Shown in pieces: positions 8,895 to 20,903 of a DNA stretch of 64,000 bases. The DNA comes from Clostridium mobile. Lineage in GTDB: Bacteria > Bacillota > Clostridia > Clostridiales > Clostridiaceae. Under the pieces are notes generated by a model that worked only from the letters and a program-made list of their open reading frames with translations, was not told the DNA's origin and ran no database searches. The DNA lies in assembly GCF_018918285.1 (NCBI RefSeq), contig NZ_JAHLQF010000004.1:372001-436000 (forward strand), written 5' to 3'. A program made the translations under genes and the position numbers. Each line of letters opens with the position of its first letter. Position 1 is the stretch's first letter.

Positions 8895-8972
8895 ATAACC
8901 TCTCCCCATTCCATATTAAACCTAGGTTATGATATTAAAAACTAATAATGCCTAAATCATAGTTTGTAATAT

Positions 8973-8992
8973 AACATAACACTTGTTATGTT
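8973..8992. promoter_or_regulatory. probable TetR-family operator
   Basis: A perfect 9-bp inverted repeat with a 2-nt centre (AACATAACA CT TGTTATGTT) lies between hypB and the divergent TetR gene. A TATAAT hexamer follows on the plus strand at 8998-9003, so a bound repressor would cover the promoter spacer. A second 10-bp palindrome, AACCTAGGTT, lies at 8919-8928 close to the hypB start. The assignment rests on symmetry and position. Confidence 0.6.
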
Positions 8993-9152
8993 TATGATAT
9001 AATATGGGTTTTGCTTTGTCAATAATTTAACATTCAAAAGATAAAATATTTGGAAAATATAAAATATTATTATTTTGAACTATAAGCGATATAATAAGTT
9101 AAATCTAATATTGAAAAAATATGATATACTATTTTTAAATGAGGTGAATAAA

Positions 9153-9773
9153 TTGAACTATAATCAGCAAAATAAAAAAAAACAACGTATTTTAGATGCA
9201 GCAATTAGTGTATTTATAGAAAAGGGTTTTGAAGAGGCAAGTATGCGTGAAATAGCATCAGCCGCTGGTCTTACTACTGGTGCCATCTATCATCATTTTA
9301 AAAATAAAGATGAGCTATTTTATCATGCAGTAAAAGAAGCTATGTACTTTGCTCAAAAGCTTTCTGAAAGAGATGAAAGTAGTAATCTTAAAAGTACAGA
9401 AAATATGTTAAATGAAATTAGTGGTAAAGTCAGGGAACGTATGTCAAAGGTTGATGAGCAACGTCTTTTAGTTTTATTAATAGGTTATGTAATTTCTAAG
9501 GGTGGAACCCTTAATGAAGTCCTTAGAAAGGATTATACTGAAATAATCAAGAAAGTATCAGATATGTATTTCTATGCCTTTGGAATTGAAAATACGGAGT
9601 ATAAAAAAATCCTTGCTTCAATTTTAGTAGCAGCATTAGATGGTGTTGCGATACAATATTCCCTTGGTATTTTGAAACAAGAGGATCAAAAATTTAAGGA
9701 CACCTTTGTTAAGTTTTTCGCTCAAAGTATCCCTACATTCTTAAAGAAGAATATACTATCAAGTGATTCTTAG
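9153..9773 (+). CDS. TetR/AcrR-family transcriptional regulator
   Basis: A 206-residue one-domain-plus-ligand-domain repressor. The N-terminal helix-turn-helix is typical: [19 protein letters not shown] followed by [19 protein letters not shown]. The C-terminal helical part (from about residue 60) is family-variable, so the ligand cannot be guessed. An open frame exists from TTG 9075, but the TTG at 9153 has GAGGTG six bases upstream and begins at the usual distance from the HTH. It is divergent from hypB with a large palindrome between them. It therefore probably controls itself and the hypB-oxidoreductase-hypA-DUF5692 cluster. Confidence 0.88.
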   Translation: MNYNQQNKKKQRILDAAISVFIEKGFEEASMREIASAAGLTTGAIYHHFKNKDELFYHAVKEAMYFAQKLSERDESSNLKSTENMLNEISGKVRERMSKVDEQRLLVLLIGYVISKGGTLNEVLRKDYTEIIKKVSDMYFYAFGIENTEYKKILASILVAALDGVAIQYSLGILKQEDQKFKDTFVKFFAQSIPTFLKKNILSSDS

Positions 9774-9880
9774 CTTCAGATGGATTTTGCTTAAAAGGAA
9801 TACTTACTCCAACTGAGGCTTAGAAGAACTTATCCAGGGACGTAGCATTCGTTTAGAAGATGGTACTCATCGGATAAATA
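9774..9880. other. short non-coding stretch after the TetR gene
   Basis: No complete gene is seen here. It may contain a decayed coding fragment (a short open stretch near 9840-9890), but no family could be recognised. It marks the right border of the accessory block next to rnr. Confidence 0.3.
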
Positions 9881-9914
9881 AAAACCATATTGATTATTTT
9901 ATCAATATGGTTTT
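9881..9914. terminator. bidirectional terminator between TetR gene and rnr
   Basis: A perfect 14-bp stem (AAAACCATATTGAT, loop TATTTT, ATCAATATGGTTTT) separates convergent genes. The outer A/T tracts give a U-run in either direction. Confidence 0.8.
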
Positions 9915-9928
9915 CGTGGATTTTCAAT

Positions 9929-12151
9929 TTATTCATCAGCTGTTTTATAAGTTGATATTGGAGCTGCTATTTCCATTTGTCCTTCTTCTTTCGATTCAAA
10001 TTCCCATTGACCTTCTTCACCTTCAAAATGTTCTTCATTAGAGCCTAACAGCTTAAAGTAAATCTCATGACTGTTTAAGTCAACTTTATCCACCCTAACC
10101 TTTACTTCGTCACCTAATCTATATATCTTCTTACTTCTTTCTCCTATAAGAGAAATATGCTTTTCATCATATATATAGTAATCGTCTAAGAGAGTACTAA
10201 TGTGTACAAGACCTTCAATGGTGTTAGGTAGCTCTATAAATAATCCAAAAGAAGTTACTGAGGAAATTATTCCATTGTATTCTTCTCCAATTCTTTCACT
10301 CATGTATTCAGCTTTCTTTAAGTCATCTACTTCTCTTTCTGCTTCTTCAGCTAATCTTTCCATCTGTGAGGATTGGGTAGATGCATAATCTACCTCTGTT
10401 ACTAATCTTTGTATTCTTTTTTCTGTAACTTTTCCATTTATAAATTCTTTAATTATTCTATGTATTATTAAGTCTGGATATCTTCTTATAGGTGAAGTAA
10501 AGTGACAATAATATCTTGCAGCTAATCCAAAGTGACCCACACATTCCGGTGAGTATTTAGCCTGCTGTAAGGATCTTAATAGTAGTGTATTTACTACTGT
10601 CTCTTCTTTTTTCCCTCTAGCTTTTTCTACGATTTGTTGAAGAGCTTTAGGATGAATTTCTTTTCCAATCTTAACTACATATCCTAAATTGTGAACAAAT
10701 TCATTAAAATGATCTAGCTTTTCTAAGTCTGGCTCTTCGTGAATTCTATATACAAAAGGAATATTTGACCAGAACATATGCTCAGCTATGGTTTCATTGC
10801 ATACTAGCATAAATTCTTCAATCATTCTATTTGCTATAGCTCTCTCATAAGGCTTAATATCTATTGGCTTGCCCATTTCATTTAATATTATCTTACACTC
10901 TTCAAAATCGAAATCTATTGCCCCTCTGGTAATTCTTTTGTTATGAAGAATATTGCATAACTCCTCCATAAGCCTAAAATCTTCTACCAGGTAATCATAC
11001 TTTTTAATTAATTCTTCGTCTTTATCTCTTAATATCTTTGTTACATCAGTGTAAGTCATTCTTTCACTTGTTTTAATTACACTTTCTGCTACTTCATAAT
11101 CTACAACTTTACCGCTATTATCTATCTGCATAAAGCAACTAAGAGTTAACCTATCTACTTTAGGGTTTAAACTACATATCCCATTAGATAGTTTCTTAGG
11201 AAGCATAGGTACTACTCTATCAATTAAATATACGGATGTTCCTCTCTTTAAAGCTTCTTTATCTAATGGATTCTTTTCTTTAACATAATGTGATACATCG
11301 GCTATGTGTACTCCTAAGTAATAATTACCATTAGGTAACCTCTCTATTGAAATTGCATCATCAAGATCCTTTGCATCTTCTCCATCAATGGTTACTATTC
11401 TTAAATTTCTCAGATCTAATCTCTTTTCATATTCTTCTTCTAAAATCTCCTCTGGAATTTTATCAGCATAATTTTCAACTTTATGTGGAAATTCTTCAGG
11501 CAATTTATATTTCTTCATAATGGTTAATATATCTAAACCTTTATCACCTTTGTTTCCCAGTATCTCTATAACCTTACCTTCAGGATTTCTTCTTCCATCT
11601 GGCCACTTTACTATTTCTGCAATAACTATTTGGCCAGATTTTGCTCCTTTTGTATCTCCCTTAGATATAAATACATCTTGATATATTCTCTTTTCTTCAG
11701 GAATAACAAATCCAAAGTTTTTGCTATCTTCGAATATTCCTATAACCGTCTTATTAAACCTATCTAATATTCTTATTACTTCGCCTTCACATTTCTTGCC
11801 TTCATTTTCTTCTCGTAAAATTTTTACTACTACTCTATCGCCGTGCATAGCCCCATTCATATTAGATATAGGTATAAATACATCTGGCCTTTCAATTTCT
11901 GGTATTAAAAATCCAAACCCTTTTTGATGACCTTGAAGTTTACCTACTACTAAACCCATTCTTTCAGGTACACCATAATGTTCAGTACGGGTTTTTATTA
12001 TGATACCATCTTTTTCCATAAAATTTAATACTTTTACAAACTCTGTAAATTCATCACCTTTTATATTAAAAGCTTTACCTAATTCTGATGCATTCATAGG
12101 CTTATATGCCTGTTCCTTCATAAATTCAATTATATTATCTTGTATATTCAC
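9929..12151 (-). CDS. rnr: ribonuclease R
   Basis: A processive 3'-5' exoribonuclease of 740 residues that degrades structured RNA and takes part in tmRNA-linked decay. Domain order: an N-terminal winged helix (first 65 residues), two cold-shock RNA-binding domains (about 65-220), the RNB catalytic domain with TIDGEDAKDLDDAIS carrying the metal-binding aspartates (about 255-270), and an S1 domain (about 625-710, NGIISSVTSFGLFIEL). A GTG at 12160 overlaps the ribosome site. The GTG at 12151 is preferred, with AGGAGG eight bases upstream. In many Firmicutes rnr is followed directly by smpB-ssrA; here about 9 kb intervenes. Confidence 0.95.
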   Translation of the reverse strand: MNIQDNIIEFMKEQAYKPMNASELGKAFNIKGDEFTEFVKVLNFMEKDGIIIKTRTEHYGVPERMGLVVGKLQGHQKGFGFLIPEIERPDVFIPISNMNGAMHGDRVVVKILREENEGKKCEGEVIRILDRFNKTVIGIFEDSKNFGFVIPEEKRIYQDVFISKGDTKGAKSGQIVIAEIVKWPDGRRNPEGKVIEILGNKGDKGLDILTIMKKYKLPEEFPHKVENYADKIPEEILEEEYEKRLDLRNLRIVTIDGEDAKDLDDAISIERLPNGNYYLGVHIADVSHYVKEKNPLDKEALKRGTSVYLIDRVVPMLPKKLSNGICSLNPKVDRLTLSCFMQIDNSGKVVDYEVAESVIKTSERMTYTDVTKILRDKDEELIKKYDYLVEDFRLMEELCNILHNKRITRGAIDFDFEECKIILNEMGKPIDIKPYERAIANRMIEEFMLVCNETIAEHMFWSNIPFVYRIHEEPDLEKLDHFNEFVHNLGYVVKIGKEIHPKALQQIVEKARGKKEETVVNTLLLRSLQQAKYSPECVGHFGLAARYYCHFTSPIRRYPDLIIHRIIKEFINGKVTEKRIQRLVTEVDYASTQSSQMERLAEEAEREVDDLKKAEYMSERIGEEYNGIISSVTSFGLFIELPNTIEGLVHISTLLDDYYIYDEKHISLIGERSKKIYRLGDEVKVRVDKVDLNSHEIYFKLLGSNEEHFEGEEGQWEFESKEEGQMEIAAPISTYKTADE

Positions 12152-12221
12152 ATCCCACACCTCCTAATTTATATATTTTTAGTTTAGGTTAAATATAACA
12201 AAATTATTCAATTTAGCAAAT

Positions 12222-12246
12222 AGGACTCATCATAATGATGAGTCCT
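12222..12246 (-). terminator. hairpin after hppA
   Basis: A perfect 11-bp stem (AGGACTCATCA, loop TAA, TGATGAGTCCT) lies 16 bases past the hppA stop. The U-run on the minus strand is weak (ATTTG), so it may be a leaky terminator or processing hairpin that lets some transcription into rnr. Confidence 0.55.
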
Positions 12247-12262
12247 ACATATAAACAATATA

Positions 12263-14284
12263 TTATTTAAACATATTCAATAATATTCCACCATATTGAA
12301 GTATAACTGGTGCAAATACAAGTGAAACTATTGTCATAAGCTTTATAAGAATATTCATTGATGGTCCTGATGTATCCTTGAATGGGTCACCAACAGTGTC
12401 ACCAACTACTGCTGCTTTATGAGCATAACTTCCTTTTCCACCATGAGTACCTCCTTCGATGTACTTCTTAGCGTTATCCCAAGCACCACCAGCGTTTGAC
12501 ATAAATATAGCAAGTAAAACACCAGTAGTAACGGATCCACCTATAAGTCCACCAAGAGCTTCTTTACCAAGAAGTAATCCAATTGCAATTGGAACTACTA
12601 TAGCTAAAATACCTGGAATAACCATTTCTCTAATAGCTGCTGCTGTAGAAATATCTACGCATTTCTTATAGTCAGGTTGACCCTTTCCTTCCATAATTCC
12701 TGGTATTTCTTTGAACTGTCTTCTAACTTCTTCAATCATTTCATTTGCTGCTTTACCAACAGATTCCATAGTTAAAGCACCAAATAAGAATGGTAACATA
12801 CCACCTATAAATACACCAACTAATGTAATTGGATTTAATAAGTCTATAGTTGTTATTTCAACAGCATGAGCGTAGGAAGCAAATAATCCTAATGCTGTAA
12901 GAGCTGCTGATCCTATAGCAAATCCTTTACCAATAGCTGCTGTTGTATTACCAACAGAGTCAAGCTTGTCAGTAACTTCTCTTACTTCTTTAGGAAGTCC
13001 TGCCATTTCAGCGATACCACCAGCATTATCAGCTATTGGTCCATAAGCATCAACTGCAACTGTAAGTCCTGTAGTTGAAAGCATACCTACTGCTGATAAA
13101 GCGATTCCGTATAATCCCATCATAGTATCCTGCGCTCCACCCATTACGAAGAAAGAAATTAATACACCTACACATATTAAAACAATTGGCCATAAAGTTG
13201 AATACATACCAACTGCAAGTCCTGAAATTACTGTTGTTGCAGGACCTGTTTCTGATTGATTAGCAATCTTTTTAACAGAAGCATATTCATCTGAAGTATA
13301 CATTTCTGTTATTTTACCTATAGCCATTCCAACTACTAATCCTGCTGCTATAGCAAAGAATGCCTTTAAGTTTCCAAACACCATGTTACTTAATACTGCA
13401 GCAGCTATAATAACTATAACTCCTCCAATATATGTACCAGAGTTTAAAGCCTTCTGTGGATTTTCAGCTTTACTATTTCTTGCAAACATAACTCCAATTA
13501 TGGAAGCTATGATTCCTATAGCTGAAAGTAGTAATGGATAAACAATTCCTTCTTTATTTGCAAAAACAGCTGCACCTAAAGTTAAAGCTGATATTATTGA
13601 TCCAACATAAGATTCAAAAAGGTCGGCTCCCATACCAGCAACGTCTCCAACATTATCTCCAACGTTGTCAGCAATAACCGCTGGGTTTCTTGGGTCATCT
13701 TCTGGTATTCCTGCTTCTACTTTACCAACAAGGTCAGCTCCAACGTCAGCAGCCTTAGTATAAATACCTCCACCAACACGAGCAAATAATGCTATTGAGC
13801 TGGCTCCAAGTCCAAATCCTGTGATAAAGTCGATGTTACCACCAAATACATAGTAAGCAACACCTAGTCCAACAATACCTAATCCAACAACGGATAGTCC
13901 CATAACTGCTCCACCTGAAAAAGCAATCTTTAAAGCTTTGCTTTGACCATGTTTTGCAGCTTCTGCTGTTCTTACGTTAGCCTTTGTAGCTACGTTCATT
14001 CCAAAATATCCAGCAAAAATTGAAAATACTGCTCCAAATATGAAGCATATAGCTGTCTGCCAGCTTACTAGAAATCCTAATACTGCAGCAACTATCACAA
14101 CAAATATTGTTAGATATTTATATTCAGTCTTTAAGAAAGCCATAGACCCATCATGAATATAGCCTGCAATTTCAGCCATTCTTCCGTCTCCAGGGCTTTC
14201 TTTTGTAATAGAACTACTTAATACAAATGCAAATATAAGTGCTAATAGTCCTGCTAAAACAGTGTAAATTAAATAAGCGTCCAT
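12263..14284 (-). CDS. hppA: membrane-bound ion-pumping pyrophosphatase, K+-dependent type
   Basis: A 673-residue membrane protein with about 16 helices that couples pyrophosphate hydrolysis to ion transport. The substrate/metal motif [19 protein letters not shown] is intact, and a second acidic set lies near the C-terminus ([16 protein letters not shown]). [10 protein letters not shown] carries alanine at the position where potassium-independent enzymes carry lysine, which marks the K+-dependent subfamily. [10 protein letters not shown] carries a glutamate in the place seen in sodium-pumping members, so Na+ (perhaps with H+) transport is more likely than pure H+ pumping. Start ATG 14284 has GGGGG upstream. 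It lies between secG and rnr in the same orientation. Confidence 0.93.
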   Translation of the reverse strand: MDAYLIYTVLAGLLALIFAFVLSSSITKESPGDGRMAEIAGYIHDGSMAFLKTEYKYLTIFVVIVAAVLGFLVSWQTAICFIFGAVFSIFAGYFGMNVATKANVRTAEAAKHGQSKALKIAFSGGAVMGLSVVGLGIVGLGVAYYVFGGNIDFITGFGLGASSIALFARVGGGIYTKAADVGADLVGKVEAGIPEDDPRNPAVIADNVGDNVGDVAGMGADLFESYVGSIISALTLGAAVFANKEGIVYPLLLSAIGIIASIIGVMFARNSKAENPQKALNSGTYIGGVIVIIAAAVLSNMVFGNLKAFFAIAAGLVVGMAIGKITEMYTSDEYASVKKIANQSETGPATTVISGLAVGMYSTLWPIVLICVGVLISFFVMGGAQDTMMGLYGIALSAVGMLSTTGLTVAVDAYGPIADNAGGIAEMAGLPKEVREVTDKLDSVGNTTAAIGKGFAIGSAALTALGLFASYAHAVEITTIDLLNPITLVGVFIGGMLPFLFGALTMESVGKAANEMIEEVRRQFKEIPGIMEGKGQPDYKKCVDISTAAAIREMVIPGILAIVVPIAIGLLLGKEALGGLIGGSVTTGVLLAIFMSNAGGAWDNAKKYIEGGTHGGKGSYAHKAAVVGDTVGDPFKDTSGPSMNILIKLMTIVSLVFAPVILQYGGILLNMFK

Positions 14285-14367
14285 ATTGATCCCCCTACTT
14301 TATGATTTTATTATAATAGTATATATAAATTTTATATATAAAAATATATAAATTTACTCATGAGTTA

Positions 14368-14592
14368 TTAAATAAGATTAAGTGCTAACGTTACTGCTGC
14401 AAATAGTATTGCAGAAACAATAGTTAACTTTGACATTGCTGACTCAAAAGTTCTTCCTTTATTTTTAGAATAAAAAGTCTCACTAGATCCTGTCATTAAA
14501 CTAAATCCTGAAGATTTAGCAGGTTGTGCAAGTACTGAACCTATTAAAGTAAAACTAAGTACTATCTGCGCAGCTATTAAAAAAGTTTTCAT
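14368..14592 (-). CDS. secG: preprotein translocase subunit SecG
   Basis: A 74-residue SecG with two membrane helices (about residues 1-20 and 52-72) joined by a loop GFSLMTGSSETFYSKNKGR, typical of the family. It assists SecYE in protein export. An open frame begins at 14619, but the ATG at 14592 has GGAGG eight bases upstream and gives the normal length. It lies between eno and hppA, as part of the eno-secG-rnr neighbourhood common in Clostridia. Confidence 0.92.
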   Translation of the reverse strand: MKTFLIAAQIVLSFTLIGSVLAQPAKSSGFSLMTGSSETFYSKNKGRTFESAMSKLTIVSAILFAAVTLALNLI

Positions 14593-14730
14593 TCTCAAAA
14601 CCTCCATTATATAATCCACAAAATTATTTTTTCAACACATTATATTTTAGCATAAATTTTCATACAGAACAACGATATTGTAAATTATACTATAAAGTTT
14701 TTACATAAATATTTTGTCTCCATCACATAG

Positions 14731-14785
14731 TAAAATTATGGAGAAGCATCTTTTTTTATATCATTGACACTTCTCCATAATTTTA
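14731..14785. terminator. long inverted repeat after eno
   Basis: A 16-bp perfect stem (TAAAATTATGGAGAAG 14731-14746 with CTTCTCCATAATTTTA 14770-14785) has a 23-nt loop. It is placed to end the glycolytic transcript, but lacks a good U-run, so it could instead protect the mRNA 3' end. Confidence 0.5.
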
Positions 14786-14799
14786 TAACACTTTATATA

Positions 14800-16110
<1,311 letters not shown>

Positions 16111-16136
16111 TTATTTCTTTTTATTATTATTCACTT

Positions 16137-17666
16137 TTAATTTTTAATAAGATTTTTCCCTGTCATTTCCTTAGGAACTTCTACTCCCATTTCATTGAGT
16201 ATAGTAGGAGCAATATCAGCTAGTATTCCACCCTCTCTTAGCCCTTTAGAGTGATTGCTGATATATATATATGGTACTTCATTTGTTGTGTGGGCAGTCA
16301 TTGGTTGCCCTGTTGAGTAATCTATCATTTGCTCTGAATTTCCATGATCTGCAGTTAGGAATACTGTCCCATCTTTTTCTAATATTTTATTTACTATTTT
16401 ACCCATACATATATCTACAGTTTCTATTGCGACCTTAGCCGCTTCAAATACTCCTGTATGACCTACCATGTCTGGGTTAGCAAAGTTTAATATAATTAGA
16501 CTATATTGATTTGAATCAATTCTTTTTAAAACCTCTTCCGTTACTTCATAAGCACTCATTTCAGGTTTTAAATCATAAGTCGCAACCTTAGGAGATGGTA
16601 TTAATGCTCTATCCTCTCCATCATTAGGTTTTTCAACTCCTCCATTAAAAAAGAAAGTAACATGGGCATATTTTTCTGTTTCAGCAATTCTAAGTTGTTT
16701 TAAACCTAGTTTGCTAATGTATTCTCCTAAAGTATTTTCATAACTTTCCGGCTCATAAGCGATGCTAACATTTTCTATAGTCTTATCATATTGAGTCATT
16801 GTTACAAAATTTAGGCTTAAAGTTTCTCTTTTAAAGCCATCGAATACTTTATCATTTAGCGCCCTTGTTAATTGTCTTGCTCTATCTGGTCTAAAATTGA
16901 AGAATATTATGGAATCTCCATTTTTTATTGTAGCTGTAGGCCTTCCATCTTTCATAACAACAGTTGGCAGAACAAATTCATCTGTTTTATTATCTTTATA
17001 GGATTTATCTACCGCTTCAATAGCTGAATTTACTTCCTCGCCTTGACCTAAAACTAAAGCATTATAGGCTAAATTAGTTCTTTCCCATCTCTTATCTCTA
17101 TCCATAGCATAATATCTTCCTGCTATTGTAGCAACTTCTCCCAAGCCTAGTTCTCTCATAAAGCCTTCTATTTCTGATATATAACTTTTGGCAGATGAAG
17201 GTGGAACATCTCTTCCATCCAAAAATCCATGTATATAAACCCTGTTTAGACCTTTTTTCTTAGCCAATTTTAGTAAAGCCTTTAAATGATCAATATGTGA
17301 ATGAACTCCGCCATCAGATAATAATCCCATTAAATGAAGTGAGCTATTATTTTTTAAACTCTTATCCATAACTTCATTTATGACAGCATTATCATAAAAG
17401 CTACCCTCATCTATATCCTTTGTTATCCTTGTAAGTTCCTGATATATAATTCTTCCCGCACCAATATTTAAATGTCCTACTTCTGAATTACCCATTTGTC
17501 CTTCTGGTAGCCCTACACTTAATCCACTAGCTTTTAAATAAGTATGAGGATATTTGTTCCATATATTTTCATAATTTGGTTTGTTTGCAGCTAATATAGC
17601 GTTTCCATCTACCTTATCGGTTATACCAAATCCATCAAGGATCATCAACATTACTGGCTTAACCAT
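16137..17666 (-). CDS. gpmI: 2,3-bisphosphoglycerate-independent phosphoglycerate mutase
   Basis: A 509-residue manganese enzyme interconverting 3- and 2-phosphoglycerate. The N-terminal phosphatase-like motif LMILDGFGI and the phospho-acceptor serine in GNSEVGHLNIGAGR are present. The HGFLDGRDVPP and C-terminal TADHGNSEQM metal-binding segments are also intact. The start lies 3 bases from the tpiA stop, and its GGGGG ribosome site overlaps that stop, so translation is coupled. Confidence 0.97.
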   Translation of the reverse strand: MVKPVMLMILDGFGITDKVDGNAILAANKPNYENIWNKYPHTYLKASGLSVGLPEGQMGNSEVGHLNIGAGRIIYQELTRITKDIDEGSFYDNAVINEVMDKSLKNNSSLHLMGLLSDGGVHSHIDHLKALLKLAKKKGLNRVYIHGFLDGRDVPPSSAKSYISEIEGFMRELGLGEVATIAGRYYAMDRDKRWERTNLAYNALVLGQGEEVNSAIEAVDKSYKDNKTDEFVLPTVVMKDGRPTATIKNGDSIIFFNFRPDRARQLTRALNDKVFDGFKRETLSLNFVTMTQYDKTIENVSIAYEPESYENTLGEYISKLGLKQLRIAETEKYAHVTFFFNGGVEKPNDGEDRALIPSPKVATYDLKPEMSAYEVTEEVLKRIDSNQYSLIILNFANPDMVGHTGVFEAAKVAIETVDICMGKIVNKILEKDGTVFLTADHGNSEQMIDYSTGQPMTAHTTNEVPYIYISNHSKGLREGGILADIAPTILNEMGVEVPKEMTGKNLIKN

Positions 17667-17669
17667 ATT

Positions 17670-18425
17670 TTACCCCCTGTTATAGTTTACGATGGCTCCA
17701 AATTCTTCAGCCTTAAGACTTGCTCCTCCAACTAATGCACCATCGATATGAGGCATTGCCATTTGCTCTTTTATAGTGGAAGATTTAACTGAACCACCGT
17801 ACTGTATTCTTATTTTTTCACTAACTTCATTTCCGTATAATTTTTCTACTATACTTCTGATATATCCTATTGTTTCATTTGCCTGTTCTGATGTGGCAGT
17901 TTTTCCTGTACCTATTGCCCAAATTGGTTCATAAGCAATCACTAAATTTTCTACCTGACTAGCTGTTAATCCGGATAAATCTAGTTTAATCTGTCTTCCT
18001 ATAACTTCTTCTGTTATTCCATTTTCTCTTTCGTGCAAGCTTTCTCCAACACATAATATAGGAATAATATCATTTTCAAAAGCTTTCTTTATTTTTTTAT
18101 TTACAATTTCATCTGTTTCATTAAAGTATTGTCTTCTTTCACTATGACCTATAATTACATAATCTATTCCTAAAGCTTTGAGCATGCTTGGTGATACTTC
18201 TCCTGTAAATGCTCCTTTATCCTCAAAATACATATTTTGAGCACCTAGCTTTATATTCGAATCCTTTATTACTCTTTTAACCTCTGAAAGACATATAAAA
18301 GTAGGACATACTATTACTTCACATTCTGCCTCTTTTACTAGAGATTTTAATTCTTCTACTAATTTTACCGCTTCTTCAATGGTATTATGCATTTTCCAAT
18401 TTCCTGCAATTATTGGTTTACGCAA
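17670..18425 (-). CDS. tpiA: triosephosphate isomerase
   Basis: A 251-residue TIM barrel interconverting dihydroxyacetone phosphate and glyceraldehyde 3-phosphate. [13 protein letters not shown] opens the protein, IIGHSERR holds the catalytic histidine, [11 protein letters not shown] the catalytic glutamate, and IQYGGSV the phosphate-binding loop. A GTG at 18434 adds three residues. The TTG at 18425 is preferred because GAGAGGGG lies eight bases upstream and it yields the family's usual M-R-K-P start. Confidence 0.96.
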   Translation of the reverse strand: MRKPIIAGNWKMHNTIEEAVKLVEELKSLVKEAECEVIVCPTFICLSEVKRVIKDSNIKLGAQNMYFEDKGAFTGEVSPSMLKALGIDYVIIGHSERRQYFNETDEIVNKKIKKAFENDIIPILCVGESLHERENGITEEVIGRQIKLDLSGLTASQVENLVIAYEPIWAIGTGKTATSEQANETIGYIRSIVEKLYGNEVSEKIRIQYGGSVKSSTIKEQMAMPHIDGALVGGASLKAEEFGAIVNYNRG

Positions 18426-18450
18426 TATGAACACCCCTCTCTTTTTCTAG

Positions 18451-18485
18451 TTGAGAATGAATAATTGTATATTCTTCATTCTCAA
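18451..18485. repeat. inverted repeat between pgk and tpiA
   Basis: A perfect 11-bp inverted repeat (TTGAGAATGAA with TTCATTCTCAA, 13-nt loop). It resembles the longer repeat at 41566-41607 in its TTGAGA core and may be one copy of a short dispersed element. Inside the glycolytic operon it could also set relative mRNA levels by processing. Confidence 0.5.
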
Positions 18486-18500
18486 CTCTCATTATTAAAA

Positions 18501-19697
18501 CTATTTATCGTTAAGTGCCGCGATCCCTGGGAGTTCTATTCCTTCTAAGAATTCTAAGGAAGCCCCACCACCTGTTGATATATGAGTCATTTTATCTCCA
18601 AATCCTAATTGGTTAACTGCTGCTGCACTATCTCCTCCGCCTATAACTGTAGTGGCATCTGATTCAGCCATAGCCTTTGCTACTTCTATTGTTCCATTAG
18701 CAAAGTTATCGAATTCAAATACTCCCATTGGTCCGTTCCAAATTACAGTCTTAGCTTTTTTAACTTCATCTGCATAAATCTTTGCTGTTTTTGGCCCAAT
18801 GTCTAATCCCATATAACCTTCTTTAACATTTTCATCTTCTGTTATAATAGGAGTAGCATCTGCCGCAAACTTATCAGCAAGAACATAGTCTACTGGTAAA
18901 AGTAATTTTACGCCTTTAGCTTTTGCTTTTTCTATCATTTCTTTTGCATAATCTATTTTATCTTCTTCAACTAATGAATTTCCTATATTAAAACCTTGTG
19001 ACTTTGAGAAGGTATAACTCATACCGCCGCCAATTATTAAAGCATCAACCTTTTCTAATAAATTATTTATAACATTTATCTTATCTGATACTTTAGCTCC
19101 CCCAAGTATTGCAACAAAAGGCCTTTTTGGATTTTCAACTGCTTCTCCTAAAAACTTTAATTCCTTTTGAATTAAATATCCACAAACTGAAATAGGTAAA
19201 AATGTTGTTACTCCTACTGTTGAACAATGAGCTCTATGAGCAGTTCCAAAGGCATCATTTACAAAGATATCTGCTAAAGATGCTAATTCCTTTGAAAAAT
19301 TTTCTTCATTCTTAGTTTCTTCTTTTCTAAATCTAGTATTCTCTAAAAGAACTACATCTCCCTCTTCCATCTTTCCTACTGCTGCTTTAGCGTTCTCTCC
19401 TACCACATTATCGTCTGCAGCAAATACTACTTCTTTCCCTAAAAGTTCTGATAATCTTTTAGCTACAGGGGATAAAGATAATTCTGGCTTTACTTCTCCC
19501 TTTGGCTTTCCCATATGAGAGCATAAAATTACCTTTGCACCCTTTTCCATTAAATATTTAATTGTTGGAAGAGCTCCTATTAGCCTATTTTCATCAGTTA
19601 TTTCTCCATCCTTTAAAGGTACATTGAAGTCACATCTCACTAAAGCCTTTTTACCTTTTAACTCTATATCCTCAATAGTCTTTTTATTAAGACTCAT
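18501..19697 (-). CDS. pgk: phosphoglycerate kinase
   Basis: A 398-residue glycolytic kinase forming ATP from 1,3-bisphosphoglycerate. Landmarks are [12 protein letters not shown] and CSHMGKPKG at the N-terminal substrate site, [24 protein letters not shown], and the C-terminal nucleotide loop [13 protein letters not shown] followed by STGGGASLE. Length and start (GAAAGGGTG before ATG 19697) are ordinary. It follows gap by about 100 bases that contain a hairpin. Confidence 0.97.
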   Translation of the reverse strand: MSLNKKTIEDIELKGKKALVRCDFNVPLKDGEITDENRLIGALPTIKYLMEKGAKVILCSHMGKPKGEVKPELSLSPVAKRLSELLGKEVVFAADDNVVGENAKAAVGKMEEGDVVLLENTRFRKEETKNEENFSKELASLADIFVNDAFGTAHRAHCSTVGVTTFLPISVCGYLIQKELKFLGEAVENPKRPFVAILGGAKVSDKINVINNLLEKVDALIIGGGMSYTFSKSQGFNIGNSLVEEDKIDYAKEMIEKAKAKGVKLLLPVDYVLADKFAADATPIITEDENVKEGYMGLDIGPKTAKIYADEVKKAKTVIWNGPMGVFEFDNFANGTIEVAKAMAESDATTVIGGGDSAAAVNQLGFGDKMTHISTGGGASLEFLEGIELPGIAALNDK

Positions 19698-19731
19698 AAT
19701 ATCACCCTTTCTTTAAAAATAATGCCTAAAA

Positions 19732-19773
19732 AAGGGTTTTGTCTTATAGCTCTAACTACAAATCAAAACCCTT
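19732..19773 (-). other. hairpin between gap and pgk
   Basis: A 10-bp inverted repeat (AAGGGTTTTG 19732-19741 with CAAAACCCTT 19764-19773) in the 101-base gap after gap. It may be an mRNA stabiliser or partial terminator giving more gap than pgk transcript, as is common in glycolytic operons. No U-run is seen. Confidence 0.45.
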
Positions 19774-19798
19774 CTAAGCTAACGTTAACTATAAGTTA

Positions 19799-20848
<1,050 letters not shown>

Positions 20849-20903
20849 TTATAATTTAGTAATATATATTTTTTAGTACATTATATATATTTTGCATAAA
20901 ATA

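Noticed and set aside
9774-9928. Insertion sequence remnant between the TetR gene and rnr
   Set aside because: No transposase motif or terminal inverted repeats are visible; the only clear inverted repeat is a terminator.
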